A stretch of DNA of 64,000 bases. It comes from Colius striatus. Its lineage: Eukaryota > Chordata > Aves > Coliiformes > Coliidae. The stretch covers positions 21,429,548 through 21,493,547 of the forward strand of contig NC_084772.1 of the NCBI RefSeq assembly GCF_028858725.1, written 5' to 3'. Made by a program: the position numbers and the translations under genes. The notes beneath the pieces were generated by a model. That model had not been told where the DNA came from and searched no databases. It worked only from the letters and a program-made list of their open reading frames with translations. Within the stretch, counting starts at the first letter, position 1; the number at the start of each line of letters is the position of its first letter. Positions 1 to 10,560 of this stretch are shown one piece after another.

Positions 1-61
1 CATCCCAGCTCGGGCAGGGCTGTGCTGAGCCCGCTGCTGCCGGGGCAGTGCCTGGCAGGGG

Positions 62-165
62 CAGGGAGAGGCTTTGCAGGGAGTGTGGAGGCTCCTTCCT
101 GGGAGGTTTCCAAACCCACCTGGACACGTCCCTGTGCCCCCTGATTGAGGGGAAGCAGCGTTTGT
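62..165 (+). mobile_element. CR1 LINE 3'-end fragment
   Basis: The segment matches the 3' part of the better preserved CR1 copies at 6525-6885, 21806-22035 and 50700-51195: the stretch running from gtgtggaggctcctt through ggaggtttcc to cctgtgccccctga is shared. It is short, diverged and non-coding, and lies inside an ACSF3 intron. Confidence 0.7.
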
Positions 166-419
166 GGGGGACACAGGGATGGAAGGGGAGCGGTGAGGAA
201 GGATCCACCCCTCCCTGCCCATGCCCCATCTGAAACGACTCTCCCCCTGTCCCTTCACCTGCATGGGGAACATCTGGAAGAGTGAAAGCTCAGGGAGTGT
301 GTCTCCTTCAGAAAGGACCTTCTACAGGTGGCAGCAGCACCTCTCTGAGTGCAGAGCACATCTCCTTGGGCAGCTGTGAGCAGAGCTCCTGCCAGGGCTG
401 GGGAGGCAGGGACAGTCCT

Positions 420-660
420 GCAGGGAGGGTGGCCCTGGCCCTGCAGGGATGGTGACCCTGGCCCTGCAGGGATGGTGGCCTTGGCTGTGCAGGGATGGTG
501 ACCCTGGCCCTGCAGGGATGGTGGCCCTGGCCCTGCAGGGATGGTGGCCTTGGCCCTGCAAGGATGGTGACCCTGGCCCTGCAGGGATGGTGGCCTTGGC
601 TGTGCAGGGATGGTGGCCCTGGCCCCACAGGGATTGTGACCTTGGCCCTGCAGGGATGCT
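420..660. repeat. 23-bp minisatellite
   Basis: About ten tandem copies of a 23-bp unit of the form ctgcagggatggtgaccctg(gcc), alternating between gtgaccctggcc and gtggccttggc variants. It keeps several frames open on both strands, which explains apparent Gly/Pro-rich ORFs here; these are not genes. It sits in an ACSF3 intron. Confidence 0.9.
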
Positions 661-1734
661 CCCATGGGCCAGCTCTCAGGCAGCCTGTCTCCAGCTGCCA
701 CCCAGCTGAGCCAGCCAGGCACAGTGCCCAGCACAGTGATCCTGCCTCAGCACAGCTTGTGGGGACAGGACAGATACTGCACATGGTGCTGGGAACTCAG
801 GGGGGTTGTTTTGGCACAGCCAGACCTGAAATCCCACAAGCAAAGCACAGAGACTTCCCTCACTGGGCATGGGGTGGAGGCAGGGCAGTGCTGGGGCTTG
901 TGTGTCCCCCACTCTGCCCAGGCCCCACGGCTGGGGGGATGGGAGTGGGGCAGGGATGAGACCACAGTGACAGGCTTTGTCCTGGCACTTTGCTCTGCAA
1001 ACAGGCTCTGGAGAAATCAGCTGTGGCTGACACCTCCCTGACAGACTCAAGGACACACAGGGATGTGAATTCAGCCCTTGCTCATTGTCAGGAGAGATAA
1101 GGGGAGCCAGTCATCCAGGCAGCCACAGAGACCTTCAGCTTTCCTATCAGGAGACCTTGGTGCAGAGAAATCTCCTGCCCCCACCCAGCTTTGTCTCATG
1201 GACACAGCCATCCCTTGGACCCATCCCCAGGATCATTCTCCCCAGAGCAAAGTGCAAATGTGGCAGCTTTCACCTGCTTAAATCCCAGGGAGCAGCATGG
1301 GGGCTGTGTCACTGAACCAGCTCTGAATGGCCTCTCCTCTCCCTGTGTGCTCTGTGTGAATGAGCAGCTCCAGACCTCCCTGAACAAGGCTCTGGCTGGC
1401 CAGTCCCTCAGAGCCCCGTTGCAATTCCCATCCAGGCTCTGGTCCTGTGTCACTCACACTTGCCACACTGAGGGAAGCACAGAAGAGTTTATCAGAGCAG
1501 TCATGGATTCCTTTCAACCCCAAGCAGCCAAACACCCAGAGAGCTTGAGCTTAAAACCCTCCCACAACTTTAAAACGTTGCAGCCAGCCATCACCATCCA
1601 GGAGAGTGCCAAGGGGCAGGCAGGCAAACCAGCAACAGTTCATCATCCCCTGGCTGAGCTGAGCAGAAGCTGCTCAGGGTTTTGGCATGTGCCAGCTGAG
1701 TGGAGACACAGCTCTTCTGGGCAGCAGCCTGCAC

Positions 1735-2350
1735 CTAGAACCACAGAGCAGCGTGGGGAGGGCAGAGTCACACAAGCCCAGACTGGTCGGGGTGGGAAGG
1801 ACCAAGGGAGTTTCAACTTGTGTTTAAGGGAAGGTTGTGTGTTCCAGCTCGTGCCTGTTACCCCTTGCCCTGCCACTGGCCCCCACACAACAAGCACTGG
1901 CTCCATCCTCTCAACACCCACCATTCAGGGATTGATCAGTGTAGCTGAGGTGCCCCTGAGCTCAGGCTTCTCTTCCCCAGGCTGAACAGCCCCAGGGCTG
2001 CAGCCTTTCCTCCTCACACACATGTTCCAGCCCCTCAGCATCTTGGTGCCCCTGCACTGGCCTCTCTCCAGCAGTTCCCTGTCTCTCTGCAGCTGGGGAG
2101 CCCAGAGATGGACACAGGATCCAGATGAGGCCCCACCAGGGCAGAGGGGCAGCAGAACCTCCCTGGCCCTGCTGCCCACACTCTTGCTGCCCCCAGGCTG
2201 CCGTTGGCTTCTTGCCCACGTTGCTGCTCATGTTTTATTCTCACCCAGCACTTCCAGGTCCCTCTCCCAGAGCTGCTCTCCAGCAGGTCACCCCCAGCCT
2301 GTGCTGGTTCATGGGGTTGTTCCTCTCCAGGTAAAGGACTCAGCCCCACT
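1735..2350 (-). mobile_element. CR1 LINE fragment, minus orientation
   Basis: Read on the minus strand this is a long diverged CR1 3' segment. On the plus strand one sees, in order, the hallmarks of inverted CR1: cctgttaccccttgccctg, catcctctcaacacccacc, ctggcctctctccagcag, gggagcccagagatggacac, caccagggcagag, and gagctgctctccagcaggtc. The open frames across it are remnants with stops and shifts. It is intronic to ACSF3. Confidence 0.85.
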
Positions 2351-3244
2351 CTCAGCCTGTCCAGACCTCACTGAGAGGCAGCTCAGTTCCCCAGGCACAG
2401 CCCCCCCTCCCGGGGCAGAACAGGGCGAGCACAGGGCAGCACCAGCTCCCCTGCTCTGCTGGAAGCTGCTTTCCCTCACTGCCAGTGTCTGTCTCATCTC
2501 CAGTTGGAGCTTCCCAGCAGCAAGCTGAGGGCTGTGGCGAAGGCTGAGCAGGAGTGAGCTGCTTGTGGACACGGGGCAGTGCCTGTCATTAAGGGAGAGC
2601 CCCCGGAGCTGCCAGCGAGGCTCTGACGTGGGGACACGAGGTGCTGACCCCCTCACCCACAGGCTGGCAGAGCCTCTGGTAGCAGGATGAGTGATCACCT
2701 CGAGGAGCTGTCCCAGTGCAGCAGCCTGTTAAGCATTTAGCTGACATGACCTCTCTCCTCAATCTTCCCAGCCCAGCAGGAGCAGCTGATGAGGGGATCA
2801 CGCCTGCCACAGCCTCCCCCCAGGAACAGGCCAGGGAGGCTCCAGAGTGCTGCTGGGGACACACTTGTCTTCCCAGTGTCATCCCTCACTGGTTTTGTTA
2901 GTAGCAGGCAGGCAGGAGCTGGGGGAAGCCTCCTCAGCCACGGGATCACAGAGCTGCCAGCCCCTGGCACAGGTCCCCAGCTCAGTGCCATCCATCACCA
3001 CCCTCTGGGCTCTGCCATTCGGCCCCTTCAGCCCCACCTCACTGTCCACTCACGAAGGGACCTGTATGGGCATGGCCTGGCCCTTTTCTCCACAGAAAAG
3101 CAGCGGCTGTGGCCCCTCTGCACATCCCTGAGCCCCCATCCCCAGGCTCTCTGCTGGCACAGGGAGCCAGGGGCATGGCCTGAGGGGTGGGGAGGGCAGG
3201 GGAGGAAGGGGACAGCCTCTGACCCAGCCTGCTTTGCTTTCCAG

Positions 3245-6200
3245 GAGACACAGCAGTGTACAGGGACGGGGTTTACTGGATCAAGGGCCGCACCTCCGTG
3301 GACATCATCAAAAACGGGGGCTTCAAAGTCAGCGCCCTGGAGGTGGAGAGACATCTGCTCTCACACCCACACATCACAGGTACAGGCTGGGCCAGGAGGG
3401 CTGCTGAGCCACACCACGGGTACAGGCTGTGCCAGGGGGGGTGCTGAGCCCTGCCTGCCCAAGGGCTCCTGCCCAGAGCCTCTTCCACAGCCTTCCCCCG
3501 TCCTCGACACTGCTGAGGCTGCATCACAAATAGTGCTCAGTGCTGGGCCCCTCACTCACTGCCACAGGGACACTGAGGGGCTGCAGCTCCAGGGCTGTGT
3601 CAGTGCTGGGCCCCTCACTCACTGCCACAGGGACACTGAGGGGCTGCAGCTCCAGGGCTGTGCTCAGTGCTGGGCCCCTCACTCACTGCCACAGGGACAC
3701 TGAGGGGCTGCAGCGTGGCCAGAGCCGGGCACAGAGCTGGGGAAGGGGCTGGAGCACAAGGGGCTGGGGAGGGGCTGAGGGAATGGGGATGTTGAGCCTG
3801 GAGAAGAGGAGGCTGAGGGCAGCCAGCAGCACTCTCTGACACTCCCTGACAGGAGGCTGCAGGGAGCTGGGGTCAAGCTCTGCTCCCCAGCTATGAGAAA
3901 CAGGCCAAGAGGAAAGGGGCTGGAGTTGCCCCAGGGGAGGCTGAGGTTGGAGCTGAGGCAGGGGGATGGAAGCAGTGCCCCTGGCCCCACACTTTCCTGT
4001 ACATCACATTCCTCCCCATCCACTCAAACCTCGGTGACAAGCTCAGGGTTCGGGACCTGGGCCAGCACAGGAGCCCCTGGTGCTCGCCTGTACTAACATC
4101 CATCACACCCTGGTGTCCTCCCCTCTGCCAGCCCAGCCCCAGGGCAGGCAGGGGCTGTGAGGCCTGTGCTCTCCTCCCTGCAGACGTGGCTGTGATCGGG
4201 CCCCCGGACGCGGTGTGGGGCCAGCGGGTCAGCGCCGTGGTGCAGCTGCGCAGGGGGGAGATGCTCTCTGTGAAGGACCTGAAGGACTGGGCCAGGTGAG
4301 ATGCCACAGGGCAGTGCCTGGCACTGGGGAAGCTGGCCTGAAGCCTGCAGCATCCTCAGCAGGGGCATGGCAGGAGGATGAGCTGCCAGCAGCAGTTCCT
4401 CAGGCTCCGGGGGTGCAGAAGCCAGGAGGATAATGGCAGTGGGTCCTGCCCCAGAAGTGCCTCAGATAAACACCCTGCATGCAGAGGCCAAGGGGCTCTT
4501 ACCCTGCAGCCCCACACTGCAAGCAGCTCAGGGGAAGCTTTGGGGCTTCTCAGCAGCAGGAACATTGGCTCAGCTTTGCCCCAGAGCCACTCCACTCCCT
4601 CCTCCGCTGCCCTGCCCCGTGCCCACCACCCCAGAGACCTCCCAAGGGGATGTGGAGAGCAGGGAGACACCAGAGCTCGTGGCCCTCGCTTTGTGGCCTC
4701 AGCAGGGGCAGGGAGATGCTCACCCTGCTGTGTGGTGGCTGCTCAGCCCCAAGCCTCCTACCAGGGACACTGGTGACCTCAGCTCTGGGGGTCCCTGCTC
4801 TCAGCCCCCCATCTGCCCCCCTCTCCCCACACATCTCCCCATCCTTGTCCCCAGCTCTGTGGGCAGACTCGAGGCCATTCTGCCCGTGCAGAGCAACTCA
4901 GGAGCCTTGAAGCACGAGGCTCAGAGGGGTTGGCCAGGCCCCTGGGCTCCTTGGGCTGCTGCTCCCAGCCCAGCCACTGAGGCTGCCCCATGTCTCTCCC
5001 TCTCACCCTGCCTCTCTCCCCTTTATTTTTGCTGTCCCTTGCCTTTGTTTGTCCCTTTCTCTCCCACTCCCTGCCAGGAGACACACGTCTCAGGGTGGTT
5101 CAGTTGGTGGCTTTGGGCTCCCCTCGTGCTCCCCAGCACCAGCCCGGGTTAGAGGCAGCCAGCTGGCAGAGGTGCTGGTGGCCAGGGGAGGGCTGGAGGG
5201 CTCAGCAGACTTGGCATCTCACATCAGAGTCAGTGCCAGGACACTGCCAGAGCTGGGCACAGCCCCAGGTTGGTGACACACGGGCAGCAGAAGGCAGAGA
5301 CTCCCCTCTGTGCTCTGCAAAGGGCACAGGGACGATGCTCAGCCCTCACCCCCTGGCACATGCCCACAGAGGTGACCTACCTGTGCCCTTTGGGTCCTCG
5401 GGGACTGGCAGCAGGACACGCAGGGGTCCAGCATCCTTCACACAGCTCTGCTGCTTTCCCCTCTGTGTCCAGCAGGGAGAGCGACGAGTCCTCACCCCGG
5501 GCTGTGCCCGAGGGCTGTCCCTGCTCCCTCCCCGTGGGCTGTGTTGTGCTCAGCGGGGGCTGCCTGGCAGGGCTGGCAGTGAGGGTGAACCCTGGCCGGG
5601 CTGGATGCAGCAGGCAGGCTGGGAGCTGGTAACACAGCCCACGGGCAGCCCAGAGCACAGCAAGCAGGGAGCCAGGTCCAGGGTGCAAGCAGGGAGCACA
5701 GGCAGGAGCAGAACAGAGCCAGAGATGAGGCATGGCCCAGGGCCACAGCTCTCCCAGGAGGCAGGGACAGAGCTGGGGATGAGCTCTGCACCTCCCAGGG
5801 GTCCCCCCAGGGATGGGCCACCAGCAGCACAGCTCCCTGCAGAGACAGGCTGGGAGCAGGCACACACAGCACAGCCCAGAAGAGAAGGAAGGCCCAGGGC
5901 TGAGCTTAAATAGGCTCCTGAGGTGTGGGTGGGTGTCCCAGGTGAGGCTGCTCGAGGCTGTCAGGGCTTTGAGTGCCTCCAGGCCAGCTCAGCTGCTCTC
6001 TCTTTGCACCCCAGCAATGTGTGAGCAGTGAAGGATGCAACCACTCAGCCCCACCCCTGCCCTGGAATCCTCCCTGGGGCTGGTCCTGGGGGCTCAGGAT
6101 GAGCTGGAAGCTGGGTCAGCCCTAACAGTGTGCACCCCCTTGCAGGGACACCATGGCACCCTACACCATCCCCACCGAGCTCATCGTGGTGGAGGAGATC

Positions 6201-6263
6201 CCACGCAATCAGATGGGCAAAGTCAACAAGAAGGAGCTTCTGCAGCGCTTTTACCCCTCGTAG
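3245..6263 (+). CDS. ACSF3: ACSF3, last three coding exons: malonyl-CoA synthetase, C-terminal end (partial)
   Basis: Exons 3245-3379, 4184-4295 and 6146-6263 (stop TAG 6261-6263) join with GT-AG junctions and encode about 121 C-terminal residues of an AMP-forming acyl-CoA synthetase. The first exon starts inside the Gly codon of GDT and carries the A8 hinge motif [19 protein letters not shown]. The second encodes [16 protein letters not shown]. The third ends in [16 protein letters not shown], where the Lys of MGK is the catalytic A10 lysine of this superfamily, then FYPS and stop. ACSF3 is the mitochondrial malonyl/methylmalonyl-CoA synthetase that feeds mitochondrial fatty acid synthesis. 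The N-terminal domain, including the P-loop and transit peptide, is outside the window. The assignment rests on near-identity to the ACSF3 C-terminus and on ACSF3 preceding CDH15 in human 16q24.3. No frameshift is seen. Confidence 0.95.
3534..3722. repeat. ~63-bp tandem triplication derived from CR1
   Basis: Three nearly identical copies of a unit containing gctgggcccctcactcactg and gggacactgaggggctgcag. The same words occur in CR1 just upstream of the sequence that continues at 3722, so this looks like local amplification of the 5' edge of the adjoining CR1 copy. It lies in the intron between the first and second ACSF3 exons of the window. Confidence 0.85.
3700..3985 (+). mobile_element. CR1 LINE fragment
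   Basis: Plus-orientation CR1: ggggaaggggctggagcaca, then ttgagcctggagaagagg, aggctgagggcagcc and ccccaggggaggctgaggtt are canonical CR1 words in the right order. It is truncated at both ends and non-coding, within an ACSF3 intron. Confidence 0.85.
4296..6145 (+). other. ACSF3: Last ACSF3 intron
   Basis: GC-rich intron bounded by GTGAG at 4296 and TGCAG ending at 6145. No coding exon, RNA gene or clear transposon is recognised in it; the open frames across it are compositional. Confidence 0.75.
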
Positions 6264-6402
6264 GGCACGTGCTGGGGCTGGGACTGGCACCCCCTGGGTG
6301 TCTGAGCCTCTCCCCTGGCTGTTCTCCCTCTGCCACGCGGTGCCAGTGGTGATTGGCACTGCCAGGTCAGGGCTCACTGCAGCCTGGGCCTGAGGAAAGC
6401 CC

Positions 6403-6408
6403 AATAAA
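6403..6408 (+). terminator. ACSF3: ACSF3 poly(A) signal AATAAA
   Basis: A canonical AATAAA lies 140 bp after the ACSF3 stop codon and is followed by a TG/CT-rich stretch (catggtctcctccttgcctg). This implies a 3'UTR of about 160 bp ending near 6425. Confidence 0.85.
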
Positions 6409-6524
6409 CTCAGGATTCATCTCACATGGTCTCCTCCTTGCCTGAAGGGAGATGGAGCTGCAGGGCCACCCTCCTGGTGCAGGAGGAGGCTGGGGGCAGT
6501 CCTGGGGCTGGAAAGGAGGTGTGG

Positions 6525-6885
6525 GATGAACTGTGACCTGGCTGAGCTCAGGGGAGCCTCAGCAACACAAGGACCTGAAGACTGGTGTCAGGAGGATGAG
6601 GTGACACTTTGTGATGCCCAGTTACAGGACAAGGGGTGACAGGCACAGGCTGGGACACAAACAGTTCCCCTTAAGCACAAGGAGAAGCTCCTTTGGTGCT
6701 GAGGTGAGGGAGGCCTGGCCCAGGCTGCCCAGGGAGGGTGTGGAGGCTCCTTCTCAGGAGGTTTCCAACCCCACCTGGACACGTTCCTGTGCCCCCTGAG
6801 CCAGGGGAAGCTGCTTGAGCAGGGGCTGGGGCTGGAGCAGCTCTGCAGGGCCCTTCCAGCCCCAGCACTCTGGGGTTCTGTGACC
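6525..6885 (+). mobile_element. CR1 LINE 3' end
   Basis: Plus-orientation CR1 with the words ggacaaggggtgacaggcac, gaggtgagggaggcctgg, aggctgcccagggagggtg and cttccagccccagcactctg, ending in ttctgtga as CR1 3' ends do. It is closely similar to the copies at 21806 and 50700, so all three probably belong to one subfamily. Confidence 0.9.
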
Positions 6886-7699
6886 ACTGGGGGTCCCAGG
6901 CCAGGGCTGCTCCCTGGGCCAGTGCTGGCAGCAGGAAGGTGCTGGCCAAAGTGGCTCCATTTACCATTAGTGGTGATGGGAAGCAGGTGAGAAGGTGACA
7001 CCAAACTCCTCCACAGCCACCCTGAGCTGGTCCCAGCAGCTGCTGCTCAGGGCAGATGAGCCCCAGTGACCCTGGGTGAATCCCAGCCCGATGCCACCCA
7101 CAGCACCCATCCTGCCTGGGTGGGAGGGCTGTGGGAAGGCTTTTCCCTTGCCTGCCTCTGGATGAACAGGGCCAGGGCACTTGGCAGCAGCACGGCAGGG
7201 GGATGCTGCTCCTGTGCTGAGGGGGCACAGGCTTCCCTGTCAGTTGGTGGGACCTTGGGAACAGCAGGGAGAGCCAGAGGAATGGGGAGCACAAGTAAAT
7301 ACAGTGCATCAGGGTGAGGGGAGACATCCCTGGATGTCTGGGGGGACAGTTGGTGAACACACAGAGGACGTGGAGTGAATGGCTGGGGGAGCAGAGAGGG
7401 GTCAGGGATGGGAAAGGGGATGGGAATGATGAAGGGGGCAGGAACAGGGAAGGGAACAGGCTTGGGGACAGGCTTCCTCCACTGCAGCCCCTCCATCCCA
7501 TCCTGCCTGCACACACAGGTCTGGCTACACACCCTCTCTGCCCTGCAATGCCAGCACCTGCCTTGGGCCCTGCAGGCTCAGAAGGGGTTGGGACGGGCTC
7601 CCAGGACACCCCTAGGCCAGGCAGCACCCCCTCCCCATCCCAGCCCGTGCCCAGGGACAGCCAGTGTGTTCCCTTAGGCTGTTTTGGGGGGGGCTGCGC

Positions 7700-7960
7700 A
7701 GATCCTTTGTTACAACATCAACCATGCAGTAAATTTTTTAACTTACCAAATAGATCAATATCAAATTATCATGTCTCACATTCATAACTCTTAAGCAAGC
7801 AACAATGGAGAGAGACAAGGTCACTGGAGAATAAATAGCAGCAAAAGCTCTTAATGATCTATCATTTTGGACAATCCCAGGCACCCAGCAGCAGCCCAGT
7901 GACAAGATCATTAATAAAGCTCTGCAGGAACGCTATCGATCGCTGTGATGGATGAGCACA
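7700..7960. other. AT-rich island, candidate conserved noncoding element
   Basis: About 260 bp whose AT content stands out sharply from the GC-rich surroundings. It contains dense homeobox- and GATA-like words such as ctcttaatgatctatcattt, atcattaataaagctc and gctatcgatcgctgtgatgg. It has no transposon or tandem structure and no plausible ORF. Its position between ACSF3 and the CDH15 promoter suits an enhancer, but conservation cannot be judged from one sequence. Confidence 0.4.
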
Positions 7961-8009
7961 GGTAGCAAATACTGTAAAACACCTGCTTGTCACACACTGG
8001 GACGAGCAG

Positions 8010-8135
8010 CTGGACTCACACCTCGCTGCTGGACTCACTCACAGCTCAGTGCTGGACTCACAGCTCGCTGCTGGACTCACTCACAGCTCAGTGCTGGACT
8101 CACAGCTCTCTGCTGGACTCACAGCTCGCTGCTGG
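8010..8135. repeat. Tandem repeat, 19-23 bp units
   Basis: Five to six imperfect copies of tgctggactcacagctcgc and a longer form with an extra actc. Intergenic and not coding. Confidence 0.8.
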
Positions 8136-8549
8136 GACCCGGCTGCAGCTCGGCTGGGCTGTCTCCTCAGTGGTGGCCTTTGCAGGGAGGGTGGGCAGTG
8201 CTGCAGCCCTGGGGTTGCCATCCGTGCCCACACCTCTGCCCCTCGCTGCTCTTCACCCCTAGAGACACGACCTGTTGGTTAAAAGCCTCATTAAAGCACC
8301 TGCTTATGGTGCCCCAGAGCTTGGGGTGGGAGCTGAGCTGGCTGCAGGTGGGGTTTGGTGAGCCAGTGCTGCTGGATGGACCTGGAGCAATGCTCCATCC
8401 CCTGGATGTGGCCCCAGGACACCAGCACAGCCTGGACCTCAGGGATGGAGGGGAGTCCCCAAGGCTGTGGGCATCCATCAGGGGCTCAGGGGGGCTGTGT
8501 GCATCCCCCCACGGCTGCAGGTGCTTTGCTTGTGATCCACATCCTCGCT

Positions 8550-8710
8550 GACTGACCCTACATACACAACCATTCCATTACCCCAGAATGGCTACAGGCT
8601 ATTAAGCCATCAGTCTCCTTCATTAAAGCTGCCAGGCCCAGCCCAGCAGCCCACAATCAAACCATTAAAAACCCACCAACAACCACCTCAAGGAGCATCT
8701 TTAACGTGCC
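8550..8710. other. Second AT-rich island, candidate conserved noncoding element
   Basis: A roughly 160-bp AT-rich, non-repetitive block containing ccattccattaccccagaat, ggctattaagccatcagtct and caatcaaaccattaaaaacc. The lack of repeats and the composition shift resemble the 7700-7960 island. Its function is inferred only from composition. Confidence 0.35.
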
Positions 8711-8944
8711 ATTGGCCACCAGCCCCTGCCCTGCTGCAGCAGCCCCCTGCCACCGCGTGTGAGGGGCAGCGGCGGCTGCCGGGACCCTGCGAGCGGCACA
8801 GACGGACGGGCACGGACAGACGGATGGGCTGCCCACGCCATGGCTCACCGCTGATGGCAGGGCTCCGTGTCCCCTCCCGCTGTCCCCGAGGTCACCGACA
8901 GCTCTGCCACCCTCGCTCAGTTCTGGGGGTGGACAGGAGACACT

Positions 8945-9132
8945 TGTCCTGCCTCTCGTGTCCTGCATCCCTTGTCCTGTATCCTGTGTCTTGCATCCCT
9001 TGTCCTACATCCCATGTCCTGCATCCCATATCCTGCATCCCGTGTCCTGCATCCCGTGTCCTGCATCCCATGTCCTGCATCCCATATCCTGCATCCCGTG
9101 TCCTGCATCCCGTGTCCTGCCTCCCGTGTCCC
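8945..9132. repeat. 14-bp minisatellite with 56-bp higher-order repeat
   Basis: About thirteen copies of tcctgcatcccgtg. In the most regular part the variants atg, ata, gtg, gtg recur in that order twice, giving a four-unit (56-bp) higher-order period. Open frames through it on both strands are artefacts of the repeat. Confidence 0.9.
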
Positions 9133-9229
9133 TTTTCCCCCACCTTTTGCCACACCGTGCAGCGCACCCCGAGCCACGTCCCGCACCTTGAGGGCACCGA
9201 GGGCACTTGTCCCTAATCATTCCCTTGTG

Positions 9230-10560
9230 GGATTGATTCCCAGCGACTGGCGCTGCCGGCCGAGCCGGGACCCGCTGATGCCACCGGTGCCACGGACGTG
9301 CCCGGCATTCCCTTGCCAGGCCCGGAGTGTGGCTCCCCGGGAGGACGAGGAGCTTCCCCGGCCCCTCCGCCCCGCGCGGGGGTCGCGGATCCCCCCTGCA
9401 GCAGCCGAGGTGGCGGCGGGGCTGGGGCCGGTGGCCGGGGCGATGCTGCCACCTGCTGCCGCGGCCTCGCGCTGCCGCCGGGACCGGCCCCGGGGGTCGA
9501 GAGCAACACTGAGAGCGGTCCCAGGGGCTCGAGGGGATGGATGGCAGCACCGGGACCGGCCCCGGGGGTCGGGGGCTGCACCGGGACGGCCCCGAGGGCT
9601 GGGGGGGGATGGATGGCAGCACCGGGACCGGTCCTGGGGGTCAGGGGTAGCTCCGGGAGCGGCACCGAGGGTCGAGGCAGCACCAGGAGCAGCCCCCGGG
9701 GCCGGGGAACACCGTGGGGAGCGGCAGAGGGGGTTGGACGGCAACCGCTGGGACGGACCCCGGGAGTGCGGGGCAGCACTGGGAGCGATAACGGGGTTCG
9801 AGGGAAGCACCGGGCCCGGAGCTCCAGGGAGCTTGCCGGGGCTCCGGGAGCGTTCCGTGGCTGTTCTGCCCGCCGAGAACCCGCCGGGACGGTGAGGCCG
9901 CGGCCGCTGCCGTCCCGAGCCCGACCGCGGTACCGGCGCCCCGGCGGGGTCTCCTCGACGGCGCGGGCAGCCCCTGTCCCGCTCCGTGCGCGGGTGCCGG
10001 TGCTGCGGCGGGGGCCCGGCCCCGTCTCTCCTTCCCCCCGCCCGCCCCGTCGCGGCATCCCCGGGGGCGCGCCCGGCGACAGCTGCCGCGTTCCGCCCGC
10101 CCTGCCCCGGGGGCTGCGCACCCCCGGCCCCCGCCCCGGGCAGCACGGGCCCCCCCGCCCCCAGCCCGCCTCCGCGTCCCCCCTCCGCTTCCCCCCCGCC
10201 GGGCAGGGGCAGGGGCAGGGGCTGCGGGCCGGGGGGGCGGCGGGGACAGCTGCCCGGCCGGGGGGGCCCGCGCTGCTCGGCGGCACATGTGCTGTCACTC
10301 AGCCAGTCCCGCGGTTATTTTAGCTCGGGGCCGGCGGCCGGACCGAGCCCCGCTCCGCCATGGGCCCCCCGCTCCTGCTCGCCTGCCTGCTCGCCCCCCT
10401 CTGCGCTCGGGTAAGGGGCGCGGGGGGGCCCGGAGATGCGCTGGGGATGGGGACGGGGAAGGGATGGGGATCCCCCCGTTCCGTGCCTCGGGGGGGCCGG
10501 GGGGATGGGGAGACTGGACGCGGTGCTGGGGGGTGGCCGCACCCCAGAGCCCGCGGAGAC
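9230..10560. promoter_or_regulatory. CDH15: CpG island at the CDH15 5' end, with degenerate ~50-bp repeats
   Basis: CpG-dense sequence runs from about 9230 through the first CDH15 exon. Between about 9480 and 9830 it contains several degenerate copies of a unit with accgggaccggccccggggg and ggatggatggcagca. Long GC-driven open frames on both strands here show no family resemblance and are not called as genes. Confidence 0.7.
10247..10323 (+). promoter_or_regulatory. CDH15: Putative CDH15 core promoter: two E-boxes and an A/T element
   Basis: Upstream of the CDH15 ATG (10360) are CAGCTG at 10247-10252 (the E-box form preferred by myogenic bHLH factors), CACATGTG at 10284-10291, and the only A/T run nearby, ttattttag at 10315-10323. 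The last could act as a TATA-like element or a one-base-short MEF2-like site. CDH15 is muscle-expressed, so the arrangement is plausible, but no transcription start is demonstrated. Confidence 0.4.

Larger units (their letters stand above)
1..3244 (+). other. ACSF3: ACSF3 intron (partial)
   Basis: This stretch upstream of the first recognisable ACSF3 exon holds CR1 fragments and a minisatellite. I found no exon encoding the segment that precedes the GDT of the next exon, so the upstream ACSF3 exons should lie to the left of the window. Outside the repeats nothing is recognised. Confidence 0.6.

Noticed and set aside
1191-1985. 264-residue open frame in the ACSF3 intron
   Set aside because: It overlaps an inverted CR1 fragment, has no recognisable domain, and lacks plausible splice signals.
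9213-10323. 300-360-residue Gly/Pro/Arg-rich frames on both strands
   Set aside because: CpG-island composition suppresses stop codons; there is no domain, and frames on opposite strands are equally long.
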